Assembly: GCF_044803115.1 (NCBI RefSeq)
Contig: NZ_CP085224.1
Span: 4,340,001 to 4,404,000 of the forward strand
Direction of reading: 5' to 3'
DNA length: 64,000 nt
DNA from: Caenispirillum salinarum_A
GTDB lineage: Bacteria; Pseudomonadota; Alphaproteobacteria; Rhodospirillales; Rhodospirillaceae
Shown: positions 43,574 through 52,296 of the stretch, piece after piece
Numbering within the stretch: the stretch's first letter is position 1
How the letters are laid out: the number at the start of each line of letters is the position of its first letter
Made by a program: the position numbers and the translations under genes
Notes under the pieces: model-generated
Told to the model about the DNA's origin: nothing
The model's database searches: none
Seen by the model: the letters and a program-made list of their open reading frames with translations, nothing else

Positions 43574-45109
43574 ATGACGGGCGGAACACGCACGCCGGCG
43601 CTGATGCTGCTGGGCACCGGGTCGGACGTCGGCAAGAGCCTGCTGGTTGCGGGCCTGTGCCGGCTGTTCACCCGGCGCGGCCTGACCGTCCGCCCCTTCA
43701 AGCCCCAGAACATGAGCAACAACGCCGCCGTCACCCCCGACGGCGGCGAGATCGGCCGCGCCCAGGCCCTGCAGGCCCGCGCCTGTGGGGTTCAGCCCTC
43801 GCGCCACATGAACCCTGTGCTGCTGAAACCCCAGACAGACGTCGGCTCGCAGGTGGTGGTACAGGGCGAGGTGCTGGCCAACGCCACGGCGCGCGACTAC
43901 TTCCGCCTGAAGAAAAGCCTGCTGCCCCGCGTGCTGGACAGCTTCCACACCCTGTCCGCCGGAGCCGACCTGGTGCTGATCGAGGGCGCGGGCAGCGCGG
44001 CGGAGGTCAACTTGCGGGCGTCCGACATCGCCAACATGGGTTTCGCCGAGGCTGCCGACGTGCCGGTGGTGCTGGTGGGCGACATCGACCGGGGCGGCGT
44101 GCTGGCCCAGGTGGTCGGCACCCACGCCCTGCTGCCGGAGCCTGAGCGGGCACGCATCAAGGGCTATCTCATCAACAAGTTCCGCGGCGACCCGTCACTG
44201 TTCGACCCGGCACTGGACATCGTGACGGACCGCACCGACTGGCCGAGCTTCGGCGTCGTGCCCTGGTTCAACGGCGCCCGCGCGCTGCCGGCGGAGGACG
44301 CCATGGCGCTGGACCAGCGGGCCGGCCCGGGACACGACGGCGCGCCGGTGACCGTGGCGATCCTGCGGCTGTCGCGCGTCGCCAACTTCGACGACTTCGA
44401 TCCGCTGGCCGCCGAGCCCGACGTGGCACTGACCTGGGTGCAGCCCGGCGAGGCCGTGCCGGGCAATGCCGACATCGTCATCATTCCCGGCTCCAAGGCG
44501 ACGCTGGCCGACCTGGCCTTCCTGCGGGCGCAGGGCTGGGATGTGGACATTGCCGCCCACCTGCGGCGCGGCGGCCGCGTGGTGGGCATCTGCGCCGGCT
44601 ACCAGATGCTCGGCCGCATGGTGCGCGACCCTGAAGGCATCGAAGGTCCGCCCGGCGAGGCGCCGGGCCTGGGCCTGCTGGACGTCGACACCGTCATGCG
44701 CGGCCCCAAGACCCTGCGCGAGGCCGCCGGCACCGAGGCCGGCACGGGCCTGTCCGTCGCCGGCTACGAAATGCACATGGGGGTGACCGAAGGCCCCGAC
44801 CGCGCGAACCCCTGGCTCACGCTCGACGGCAGCGGGCCGGATGGCGCGGTCTCGGCCGACGGCCGGGTGCGCGGGTGTTACCTGCACGGCCTGTTCGGCG
44901 CCGACGCCTTCCGCCGCCGGCTTCTCGGCCTCGGCGAGGATGACGGGGCGCTGGACTATGCGGCGGGGGTGGAGGCGGCGCTGGACGCCCTGGCCGACCA
45001 CCTGGCGGCATCGGTGGACGTGGACGCGCTGGCTTGCGCCGCCGGCATCAGTGTCTCCGCCGCCGCCAGGCCCGAGACCGCCACCGCCTCCACGCCCGAG
45101 GCCGGCTGA
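43574..45109 (+). CDS. cobQ: Cobyric acid synthase
   Basis: Glutamine-dependent amidation of adenosylcobyrinic diamide at b, d, e and g. 511 residues: the DTBS-like N-terminal domain with GTGSDVGKSLLVAGLC, KPQNMSNNAAVT and EGAGSAAEVNLR, then the triad-type glutaminase domain with nucleophile Cys in GICAGYQMLGRMV and the C-terminal histidine region RGCYLHGLFG. It begins 10 bp after the SYLF gene stop and closes the cobalamin block. A hydrophobic C-terminal extension after about 470 is loosely conserved. Confidence 0.96.
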   Translation: MTGGTRTPALMLLGTGSDVGKSLLVAGLCRLFTRRGLTVRPFKPQNMSNNAAVTPDGGEIGRAQALQARACGVQPSRHMNPVLLKPQTDVGSQVVVQGEVLANATARDYFRLKKSLLPRVLDSFHTLSAGADLVLIEGAGSAAEVNLRASDIANMGFAEAADVPVVLVGDIDRGGVLAQVVGTHALLPEPERARIKGYLINKFRGDPSLFDPALDIVTDRTDWPSFGVVPWFNGARALPAEDAMALDQRAGPGHDGAPVTVAILRLSRVANFDDFDPLAAEPDVALTWVQPGEAVPGNADIVIIPGSKATLADLAFLRAQGWDVDIAAHLRRGGRVVGICAGYQMLGRMVRDPEGIEGPPGEAPGLGLLDVDTVMRGPKTLREAAGTEAGTGLSVAGYEMHMGVTEGPDRANPWLTLDGSGPDGAVSADGRVRGCYLHGLFGADAFRRRLLGLGEDDGALDYAAGVEAALDALADHLAASVDVDALACAAGISVSAAARPETATASTPEAG

Positions 45110-45169
45110 GCACCGGCGGCCGCCAGCACCAGCCCCGGTACCGGGCGGGCCGGAAATCCGGCTTCTTCG

Positions 45170-45502
45170 TCAGCCCTCCCCTTCGCGGGCCTCGTGGCGG
45201 CGGCGGCTGCGCTCCTCGCGCCGCTGCGTTTCCTCCTCGCGCTTTTCCTCGCGGGCGCGGCGCATCATCTCGTCCAGGCCGAGAAGGTCGCGGTCGCGAG
45301 GCCGCAGCATGGCGATGCGTTCCTCGTCCACCACGGACAGGCGCGGCGGCACCGGCAGGTCCAGAAGCTCCGCCATCTCGTGTTCCTGGTCGCGCACGGC
45401 CAGAAGCTCGCGGTACATGCGCTTGCGAATCCACTTGGGCAGGTCCTCGGTCTTGCGGTGGCCGCGGGTACGTCGGTAGAGCCGCGACAGAAGGTCGATC
45501 AT
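45170..45502 (-). CDS. Small highly charged helical protein, unknown
   Basis: 110 residues, strongly basic and acidic, no signal or membrane helix. The N-terminal half reads LSRLYRRTRGHRKTEDLPKW and the C-terminal third is almost all Arg/Glu (RREERSRRRHEAREG), likely a single coiled helix. The ATG overlaps the stop of the upstream membrane-protein gene (ATGA), so it is translated with it and may act on its cytoplasmic side. Family unrecognised. Confidence 0.72.
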   Translation of the reverse strand: MIDLLSRLYRRTRGHRKTEDLPKWIRKRMYRELLAVRDQEHEMAELLDLPVPPRLSVVDEERIAMLRPRDRDLLGLDEMMRRAREEKREEETQRREERSRRRHEAREGEG

Positions 45503-46050
45503 CACGGGGTCCCTCCACCGTTGTGGAACGGCAGCACCGCCAGTGCCAGCGACAGGATCGCCAGGGCCACGATCAAAAGGCGCAGGCCCCGCGTGCGGTC
45601 GCGCGCCGCCTGTTCGTTGCCGGCGAAGTAGCGGCGGTAGGCGATGTCGTAGGCCGCCGCCAACAGGTCTTGCAACTGGGCGACGACGCGCTCGTCGGTG
45701 ACGCGCTGGTCGTCCTGGCTGTCGTGCGCGCGCAGGCGCTTTTCCGCCGCCACCAACTCGCGCAGGTCGGGCGGGTCCAGGTAGACGAAATCCATCTCCA
45801 CCCGGACAATCATCACCGAGCCGGCCACCAGCGTCAGCACCGCCAGCCCGGCCAGCATCATGATGGCGATGCCGGTCCCCGAAGACCACTTGCCGGCATC
45901 GAAGTTGGCCGCCACGGCCGCCAGCGAGTAGACGGAAAACGCCAGCGCCGCCACGGGCGTGCCGACGCCGCCGCGGATCTCGTCACGGCGGGCGCGTTCG
46001 GACTGGTAGAGGTCGCGGTAGGTTTCGTAGCGCAGGCGGCTGGGGGTCAT
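45502..46050 (-). CDS. Three-helix membrane protein, unknown
   Basis: 182 residues. The N terminus is cytoplasm-type (YETYRDLYQSERARRDEIRG), then a hairpin of two membrane helices (about 30-48, TPVAALAFSVYSLAAVAANF, and 57-82, GTGIAIMMLAGLAVLTLVAG). A cytoplasmic helical stretch of ~60 residues with AYDIAYRRYFAGNEQAARD is followed by a third helix (about 152-173). The topology recalls SLATT-like membrane effectors of some defence systems, but this is a weak analogy. It forms a coupled two-gene unit with the charged protein downstream. Confidence 0.75.
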   Translation of the reverse strand: MTPSRLRYETYRDLYQSERARRDEIRGGVGTPVAALAFSVYSLAAVAANFDAGKWSSGTGIAIMMLAGLAVLTLVAGSVMIVRVEMDFVYLDPPDLRELVAAEKRLRAHDSQDDQRVTDERVVAQLQDLLAAAYDIAYRRYFAGNEQAARDRTRGLRLLIVALAILSLALAVLPFHNGGGTP

Positions 46051-46195
46051 GTCCGATCGGGCGAATATCCTGGGAAGGCGGTTGTACCGGAAGAACGTTC
46101 ACGATGGGGAAACCGTTGACGCGGCAGGCGTCGGGCGCTTGACGGCGCCCCTCCCGGCCGCCATCTCCAGGGCGTCGCACAGGAAAGGAGACCCC

Positions 46196-46576
46196 ATGTC
46201 GGACCGCTCGGAGCAGACCAACGTTTTCGGCGATGCGCTGACGCCGTGCAGTGAAAACCCGCGCACCGGCTTCTACCGCACCGGCTGCTGCGAAACGGGG
46301 CCCGAGGACCTCGGCCTGCACCTGATCTGCGCCGAGATGACGGCTGAATTCCTGGAGTTCTCCAAGAAGGCGGGCAACGACCTGTCCACCCCGCGCCCCG
46401 AGTTCGGCTTTCCCGGCCTCAAGCCCGGCGACCGCTGGTGCCTGTGCGCCGGCCGCTGGCGCGAGGCGCACGAGGCCGGCGTCGCCCCGCGCGTGGTACT
46501 GAAGTCCACGCACGAGGAAACGCTGGCGGTCATTCCCATGGACGTGCTCAAGGACTACGCCCTGGACCTGACCTGA
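46196..46576 (+). CDS. DUF2237 family protein
   Basis: 126 residues, soluble. Family signature: NVFGDALTPCSENPRTGFYR, TGCCETGPEDLGLHLICAEM and GDRWCLCAGRWREA with several conserved cysteines, and the C-terminal LKSTHEETLAVIPMDVLK. Function unknown. The start at 46196 follows AGGAAAGGAGACCCC. Its last 22 bases overlap the 3' end of the converging DUF2269-like gene. Confidence 0.93.
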   Translation: MSDRSEQTNVFGDALTPCSENPRTGFYRTGCCETGPEDLGLHLICAEMTAEFLEFSKKAGNDLSTPRPEFGFPGLKPGDRWCLCAGRWREAHEAGVAPRVVLKSTHEETLAVIPMDVLKDYALDLT

Positions 46577-47157
46577 GACCCAGGCTCACCCGTCCGCCAC
46601 GGCACAAACCGCGGCACGGCCACGGTCAGGACCGCTGCCACACCGGCCGCACCGGCGAGGGCGATCAGGATCGGCGCCCATTCCATGGGCCGGAACACGC
46701 CGAGCCCGATGATCACCAGCAGGATCGGCATGTCCAGGAAGTGGGTGAAGACGCTCAGCCGCGACTCCCGCGCCTGCGTCAGGGCCGCGCCGGGGACGGA
46801 TCCGGCCTCCCGGGTCAGGCGGTTGAGCTTCAGGAAGGCGAGCCGGGTGATGGTGTTGCCCTCCACGAATTCCAGCGCGAACAGGGCGACCATGGCCAGC
46901 AGCCACGGCTGGCCGAACAGGCCGTCCCAGCCGTGGACGGCCCAGATCATCCAGGTTCCGGCCGCGCCAAGCAGCACCGCGCCCGGCACCACCAGCCCGT
47001 CATAGAACAGCGCCACCAGGGCCGCGGACTCGCGGGCGGCGTCCATTGTGAGCGCCCGGCGGCCGCGCAGGTCGCAGACGAAGACCCCCGCCAGTCCGGC
47101 GAACATCAGCATCACACCGATCAGATGCCCGAAGCGGGCCAGGTCGAAGGCGGTCAT
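46555..47157 (-). CDS. DUF2269-like four-helix membrane protein
   Basis: 200 residues with about four membrane helices (around 9-27, 43-65, 83-105 and 152-180). The N terminus FGHLIGVMLMFAGLAGVFVC has a histidine and a cysteine in or near the first helix. The distant resemblance is to DUF2269/CopD-like membrane proteins, possibly heme or metal related; this is inference. It is coupled by an ATGA overlap to another four-helix protein upstream, and both are divergent from a MarR regulator. Confidence 0.78.
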   Translation of the reverse strand: MTAFDLARFGHLIGVMLMFAGLAGVFVCDLRGRRALTMDAARESAALVALFYDGLVVPGAVLLGAAGTWMIWAVHGWDGLFGQPWLLAMVALFALEFVEGNTITRLAFLKLNRLTREAGSVPGAALTQARESRLSVFTHFLDMPILLVIIGLGVFRPMEWAPILIALAGAAGVAAVLTVAVPRFVPWRTGEPGSQVRSRA

Positions 47158-47612
47158 GACAGCGCCTCCGTCCGCCGGCGCGACGGGCGCGCGATGGACA
47201 GGACCAGGATCGCCAGAATCAGGGCTACGTTGACCGGGCCGGCGACGGCTTCCCGCGCCAGGGCGTCGGGTGCGAAGGCGCCGGCGGACGCCGCGTCGGC
47301 TATGTGCGCGCCGGCCGGCATCAGGACCAGCAGGCCATTGGCGGCGGCCGCGGCGACCAGCACCAGCTTCACCTTCAGCCACACCGGGCAGGGCCGCGGC
47401 AGGCGCCAGGCCATGAAAACACCGCTCAGCCCCATGAGGACGAGGCCCGGGATCAGCACGAACCGGGTGCCGGTGTCCTTCAGCACCATCAGGGCATGGT
47501 AGCCGGAGGGCTCGTTGGGGTCGGCGACGGCGGACACCAGTACGTGCGACAGGACGGTGCCGACGAAGGCGGCCAAGCCGATCATGTGAGCGGTTCTGGC
47601 AAGGGTGCGCAT
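47154..47612 (-). CDS. Small four-helix membrane protein, DUF2269-like
   Basis: 152 residues. Four hydrophobic segments: AHMIGLAAFVGTVLSHVLVS, FVLIPGLVLMGLSGVFMAW, WLKVKLVLVAAAAANGLLVL and VALILAILVLSIARP. Histidines lie in helix 1 (His9 and His23). It is the first gene of a two-gene unit with the 200-residue protein and faces the marR-type gene, with a palindromic operator between them. Probably forms a heteromeric membrane complex with its partner. Confidence 0.78.
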   Translation of the reverse strand: MRTLARTAHMIGLAAFVGTVLSHVLVSAVADPNEPSGYHALMVLKDTGTRFVLIPGLVLMGLSGVFMAWRLPRPCPVWLKVKLVLVAAAAANGLLVLMPAGAHIADAASAGAFAPDALAREAVAGPVNVALILAILVLSIARPSRRRTEALS

Positions 47613-47651
47613 GGCAGAATTCTCCCGGTTGCGAGGCCGGAAAAGCCTGCC

Positions 47652-47668
47652 ATAGCATTCCATGCTAT
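47652..47668. promoter_or_regulatory. Palindromic operator between marR-type gene and membrane pair
   Basis: ATAGCAT-tcc-ATGCTAT is a perfect 7-3-7 inverted repeat, followed directly by ATAC-cat-GTAT, a shorter related palindrome. This AT-rich palindrome in GC-rich DNA, between divergent starts, is a typical MarR-dimer site. Confidence 0.7.
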
Positions 47669-47705
47669 ACCATGTATTTATGCGGCGGCGTCTCGGACCC
47701 TTGCC

Positions 47706-48236
47706 ATGCCAAGCACTTACGGCCATGCTGTCGGCGCCATGACCATCGAAGACTCCTGGACCATCGACCGCGACTCGGGTGCCGGCCCCTTCCGGGTGGA
47801 CGACAGTCCCGGCTTTCTCATCAACCGGGCCGCCCGCCTGTTCGCCCAGGCGCTGGGGCAGCGGCTGGAGCCGCTGGGCCTGACCACCGGCGCCTTTCCG
47901 GTATTGCTGGCGCTGTGGGCGCGGGACGGCCGCAGCCAGCGCGAGATCGCGCGCGACCTGCCGCTCGACGAGACCACGCTCGTGCGCACGCTCGACCGCA
48001 TGGCGCGCGACGGGCTGGTGGTGCGCGAGCGCGACCCCGCCGACCGCCGCCGCATGATCGTCCACCTGACGGATCACGGCCGGGCCCTGCGCGAGCCGGC
48101 CCTGGCCGCCGCCGACGCCGTCAACGCGCGCGCCGAGGCCGTCCTGCCGCCCGAGGACCGGCAGAAGGCTCGCGATCTGGTGCGGGCGCTGGCCGCGGGG
48201 CTGGCGCGGTCAGTCGATGAAGGCGACGCGGGATAG
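47706..48236 (+). CDS. MarR-family transcriptional regulator
   Basis: 176 residues (143-165 if the internal ATG at 47739 is used). Winged helix-turn-helix: recognition region QREIARDLPLDETTLVRTLD and wing ERDPADRRRMIVHLTDHG, both classic MarR. Likely represses itself and the divergent membrane pair through the palindrome at 47652-47668. The effector is unknown; aromatic or redox-active compounds are usual for the family. Its 3' end overlaps the converging CIA30-like gene by 27 bases. Confidence 0.92.
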   Translation: MPSTYGHAVGAMTIEDSWTIDRDSGAGPFRVDDSPGFLINRAARLFAQALGQRLEPLGLTTGAFPVLLALWARDGRSQREIARDLPLDETTLVRTLDRMARDGLVVRERDPADRRRMIVHLTDHGRALREPALAAADAVNARAEAVLPPEDRQKARDLVRALAAGLARSVDEGDAG

Positions 48237-48707
48237 GGCCACGTCCGCCGGCGCGTCCTTCTCCGTCGCCACGATGGCGAGGCGCGTCAGGCGGGTCGGG
48301 TTGAGCGGCGCGTCGGTCTTGTTGGCCGTGAAGGCGGAAAACGGCACGGTCATCCGGTGCCAGGCGCCGTCGCCGGCCTCCAGGGGCGCCCGGTAGCTCT
48401 GCCAGGGGCGCGACAGGTCGGCCGTGCGCAGCGACAGCACATAGCCGCCGCCGACACCCCGCACGTCGACCTCCAGGCCGCCGAAGCCGGACGCATCCAC
48501 TTCGCGCCCGAAGCGGCAGCCCAGCAGCAGGAAGCCGCCGTTGTTGGCCGACGACACCTCTCCGGTCAGGCGCAGGGCCGCGCGGCCCTCGACGTGCTCG
48601 ACCACGGCGCCACCCTCGGAAACGCCGCCCATGACCTGGTCCGTGGCGACATACCACTGCCCGGCGGGAACCAGTCCTTCGCCGCTGGCGACGTCGGTGA
48701 TGAGCAT
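48210..48707 (-). CDS. CIA30-like (NDUFAF1 family) protein
   Basis: 165 residues with the beta-sandwich of the complex I intermediate-associated protein 30 family. Signature MGGVSEGGAVVEHVEGRAAL, then LTGEVSSANNGGFLLLGCRF and FTANKTDAPLNPTRLTRL. CIA30 helps complex I assembly in mitochondria; bacterial relatives are of uncertain function and no nuo genes lie in this window. The ATG at 48707 gives the normal N terminus. Confidence 0.88.
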   Translation of the reverse strand: MLITDVASGEGLVPAGQWYVATDQVMGGVSEGGAVVEHVEGRAALRLTGEVSSANNGGFLLLGCRFGREVDASGFGGLEVDVRGVGGGYVLSLRTADLSRPWQSYRAPLEAGDGAWHRMTVPFSAFTANKTDAPLNPTRLTRLAIVATEKDAPADVALSRVAFID

Positions 48708-48801
48708 GTGGGGCGCCTTTCCGTCCTTGAATCCGTTCCCCTTACCTGGGATGCCGGGCGCGGCTCTGCAAAGGCACGCCGGGGACCGCGCCGTGCCGTC
48801 A

Positions 48802-51327
48802 TCATGATGCCGCGGCCGCCAAGTCGCGGCTGACATAGCCGTGGAAGTCGACCGGCGACATGGGCTTTCCCCAGAAATAGCCCTGCCCCAGGTGGCAGCC
48901 CTCGGCCTTGAAGAAGGCCGCGTGGTCGGCGGTTTCGATGCCCTCGGCCACCACCTCCAGCCCGAAGTCGCGGGCGATGTTGAGAATGGCGCGGGTGATG
49001 CGCACGTCTTCGTCGTTGCGCAGCATCTCGCGCACGAAGGACTGGTCGATCTTCAGGCAGTGTACCCGCAGGCGCTTGAGGTAACTGAGCGACGAGTATC
49101 CCGTGCCGAAATCGTCGATGGCGAGGCTCACCCCCAGGTCGCGCAGGCCGTCGAGCATGCGCATGACCTTGGCGGCGTCGGTCATGATGACGCTTTCGGT
49201 GATCTCAACCTCAAGGTGGCGCGGCTGCAGGCCGGAGTCGCGCAGGGCCCGCGCCACCATCTCCACCACGTCCTGGCAGAGGAACTGCACGGCCGAGACG
49301 TTCACCGCCACCTTGAGCGGCGGCAGGCCCGCGTCCAGCCACGCCTTGTTCTGTCGGCAGGCCTCGCGCATCACCCACTCGCCCAGGGGCGCGATGAGGC
49401 CGGAACGCTCCGCCACCGGGATGAACTGGTCGGGGCGGATGCGGCCGCGCTGCGGGTGGTCCCAGCGCACCAGCGCCTCCATGCCGACGCAACGGCCCGA
49501 GGCGATGTCGATCTTGGGCTGGTAGACCAGCGAAAACTGACGGTTCTCGATGGCCCGGCGCAGTTCGCCGCGGATGGCCTTGCGTTCCTGCTGCTGTTCC
49601 GACATGCGGGGCGCATAGACGCTCACACCCCCGCCGGCGCCGTGGCGCTTGGCGTCATGCATGGCCATCTCGGCGCGCTGGAGCAGGTCCTGGGGGCGCC
49701 GGCCGTCGCGCGGGTGGAAGCTGATGCCGAAAGTGCCCTTGACCTCGATGGTCAGCCCCTCGACATCCACCGGCTGGCCGAGACCCTGCGACAGCTGCTC
49801 CACATAGTTCACCAGCAGATCCTCGTGCGCCTCGGTCATGGCCGGGATCACCAGGGCGAAATCGTCACCGCCCAGCCGCGTCACCACGTCGCCCGGCCGC
49901 GCCCGGCGGCGCAGGCGCTCGGCCACGGCCACCAGCACGCGATCGCCGGTGGAATGACCGAAGGTGTCGTTGATGTCCTTGAAACCGTCCAGGTTCAGGT
50001 AGAGCACTGCGCCGCCCTGGGCCGTTCCCAGCGTGTGGGCGACAGCGTCCTCGAACGCCAGCGTGTTGCCCAGCCCCGTCAGGCCGTCATGCCGGGCCAG
50101 GTGGGCGACCCGCGCCATGGCATCGCGGAAGGTGGTCAGCGCATATCCCATGGCCGTGACCTCGTCGCGGCCGCCGACGGGAATGGGATGGTCCAGGTCG
50201 CCCGCGGCGATGGCGCGCATGCTGTGGTCCAGCTTCGTCAGGCGCCGCACCACACTGCGACCCACGTAGAGCCATGCGATGAGCAGCGCCGCGAGCATGG
50301 CCGCTCCGGCGACCAGGGCAAGGGTGATCTTGCTGCGGCCGAGGGCGTCGGTGGCGGCATCGCGGTCGGCGTCGATACGACGCTGGGCGGTGCGGCTGAG
50401 TACACTGATGGCGGAATCCAGCGCCGCCGAATGGGCCTGAAGGTCCACCAGGCGAGCCGCCGCCACCGCGCGCGCCTGGCGCTCCCGCGCCCGCAGATCA
50501 ATCAGGTTGCCCTCGCCCTCCGCCAGGCGGCGCAGGCGCCGCAGGAACGAATCCAGCGCCTCCGCCGCGCCCGGTGCCAGGGCATCGCCGCCCTGCCGAT
50601 CACGCAGGCGGTCCACCGCGTCGAGCGTCGCGGCGACCTTGCGGCGCAGGTGCTCCACCTCGGTCGCCGTCGCGGCGTCGCGCACGCTGCCCAGCAGCAC
50701 GAGCAGACGGTTTATCTCTGTCAGAAACGTCCAGCGGGCACCGGCGTCGGCGGCCGGTTCGCCCACCAGCATCCGGTATTCCTGGTGCAGGACGTCCAGT
50801 TGCTCCAGCTGCCGCGCCTGGCGCGCGGCAAGCTCCCACCGCTGCCGCATGGCCGAGCGCAGAAGGGCGAGGCTGGCGCTGATGCGCCCGGACACCTCGG
50901 CGACCTTGCGCACCGCGGGCGTGGCGCCCATGGCGTCGCGCAGGCGGCGGTGGGTGGCGATGAAGGCGTCCTCAGCCTGGGCGACGCGCGCCGACTCGGC
51001 GGCCAGTTCCGCCTCGCTGCCGGCGAACACCACCGACGCCGCGCTGGCGATCAGCGCGTTGGACCGCTGCGCCAGGCGCGACAGCTCCACCAGGGTGGGA
51101 ATGCGCTCGCCGGTGATGCGGTCGAGCGTGCCGGCCGTGTTGCTGAAGGTCGCCCACGCCAGAACGCTGACCAGGGCGGTGGCGCCGGCAATGGCCAGGA
51201 ACGCCGCCCACAACTTGGCGCGAATGCCGAACTGGGGCGCGGGCGGCGGCGGCATGGCCGCGCCGTCGTGGGAGGCGGAGTCGGGGACCGCAAGGGAGCG
51301 GTGCGGCGGGGCGGCGGCTCCGGCCAT
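48802..51327 (-). CDS. GGDEF/EAL cyclic-di-GMP protein with four-helix sensor
   Basis: 841 residues. Two membrane helices (about 36-57 and 335-357) flank a long helical periplasmic sensor, followed by a HAMP-like linker (RSVVRRLTKLDHSMRAIAAG). The GGDEF domain (about 412-575) has GGDDF at about 480 instead of GGDEF/GGEEF, so cyclase activity is doubtful. The EAL domain (about 590-830) has intact MEALVRWDHP near 617, DDFGTGYSSLSYLKRL and AEGIET, consistent with an active phosphodiesterase. It likely lowers c-di-GMP in response to an external signal. Confidence 0.9.
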   Translation of the reverse strand: MAGAAAPPHRSLAVPDSASHDGAAMPPPPAPQFGIRAKLWAAFLAIAGATALVSVLAWATFSNTAGTLDRITGERIPTLVELSRLAQRSNALIASAASVVFAGSEAELAAESARVAQAEDAFIATHRRLRDAMGATPAVRKVAEVSGRISASLALLRSAMRQRWELAARQARQLEQLDVLHQEYRMLVGEPAADAGARWTFLTEINRLLVLLGSVRDAATATEVEHLRRKVAATLDAVDRLRDRQGGDALAPGAAEALDSFLRRLRRLAEGEGNLIDLRARERQARAVAAARLVDLQAHSAALDSAISVLSRTAQRRIDADRDAATDALGRSKITLALVAGAAMLAALLIAWLYVGRSVVRRLTKLDHSMRAIAAGDLDHPIPVGGRDEVTAMGYALTTFRDAMARVAHLARHDGLTGLGNTLAFEDAVAHTLGTAQGGAVLYLNLDGFKDINDTFGHSTGDRVLVAVAERLRRRARPGDVVTRLGGDDFALVIPAMTEAHEDLLVNYVEQLSQGLGQPVDVEGLTIEVKGTFGISFHPRDGRRPQDLLQRAEMAMHDAKRHGAGGGVSVYAPRMSEQQQERKAIRGELRRAIENRQFSLVYQPKIDIASGRCVGMEALVRWDHPQRGRIRPDQFIPVAERSGLIAPLGEWVMREACRQNKAWLDAGLPPLKVAVNVSAVQFLCQDVVEMVARALRDSGLQPRHLEVEITESVIMTDAAKVMRMLDGLRDLGVSLAIDDFGTGYSSLSYLKRLRVHCLKIDQSFVREMLRNDEDVRITRAILNIARDFGLEVVAEGIETADHAAFFKAEGCHLGQGYFWGKPMSPVDFHGYVSRDLAAAAS

Positions 51328-51468
51328 GGGGAGATCCCGGAGTCAGGAGGGAACGATCGGTGTGCCTTATGAGCCGAAAGTGTTAGCCAATCGTCTTGAT
51401 CCGGGCCAGTGACACTTTTTTGGAACACCGCCCGCCCCGCCGCCGTGCCGACAACGGCAGGCCGGCCC

Positions 51469-52296
51469 TCAGGCCGCCGCCTTGAGATCCTCTTCCAGCC
51501 GTCGCGAGCGCTTGGAGACATATTTCCACATCATGGAACCGAAGAACCGCCCGAAGCGGCCGTGCGGACGGATGCCGGCGGCCTTGAGCACCATGTTGGA
51601 AGCGCGCTCGACGTGCGGAGCGCGATAGCAGCTGAAAGCCCGCGCCGCATAGGCCAGGTTGGCCGTCTTGCGGTCGTAGGGATGGCTGTCGTCGAAGTTG
51701 GCGCAGTAGTAGGCGTAGGACAGTTCGTCGTCCTCGCTCTCCTTGATGCGCGACACCGCAACCATGATCCGCCGCCAGGTCGGGATGTTCTCCCGGTCCA
51801 GGTACTTCTTCATGTGGGTGTAGAACATCTTGTAGTGGCGGAACTCGTCGCCGGCGACGCGGTGGCAGATCTCCTTCAGGACCGGCTCCTCCGCCGCGTC
51901 GCGCAGGGCGCTGTAGAAGGAACTGGTGCCGGTTTCCACGATGCAGCGCGCGATCAGTTCGCCTGTTCGCGAGCCGCGGGTGGAGGCGTCGACGTCGATG
52001 GGAATCTGATAGCCCTCGCGGAACCGGCGGAAGGCATCGCGATAGTCGAAGCTGGGATCGGCCATCTCGGCCCAGCGGCCCAGGGCGTCGCCGTGCTGGA
52101 TTTCCTCGGCTTCCCAATGGCCGGCCATGTCGGCGAAATAGCTGTCGTCGTGAAACACGTTGCGCAGATAGGCGGTATAATCCGCCGCGTTGCGCTCCAC
52201 CATGGCGGCAGCCTTGATCACCTTGAGGATCTCCGGATCGACCTTCGACGGGTCGTAGCGGTCCCAGGGAATGTCCTCAAGCGTCCAGTGCTTCAT
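51469..52296 (-). CDS. Diiron ferritin-like protein, acyl-ACP-desaturase-like
   Basis: 275 residues, all-helical. Metal-ligand set fits the soluble diiron family: Glu34, Glu65 and His68 (HWEAEEIQHGD), Glu121 (CIVETGTSSF), Glu151 and His154 (VAGDEFRHYKMF). The first motif resembles the plant-type acyl-ACP desaturase W-x-AEENRHGD and the second DExRH. It may therefore introduce a double bond into an acyl chain, but no ACP or reductase gene is near. The C-terminal tail is basic (KYVSKRSRRLEEDL). The start at 52296 opens MKHWTLEDIPWDRYD. Confidence 0.72.
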   Translation of the reverse strand: MKHWTLEDIPWDRYDPSKVDPEILKVIKAAAMVERNAADYTAYLRNVFHDDSYFADMAGHWEAEEIQHGDALGRWAEMADPSFDYRDAFRRFREGYQIPIDVDASTRGSRTGELIARCIVETGTSSFYSALRDAAEEPVLKEICHRVAGDEFRHYKMFYTHMKKYLDRENIPTWRRIMVAVSRIKESEDDELSYAYYCANFDDSHPYDRKTANLAYAARAFSCYRAPHVERASNMVLKAAGIRPHGRFGRFFGSMMWKYVSKRSRRLEEDLKAAA

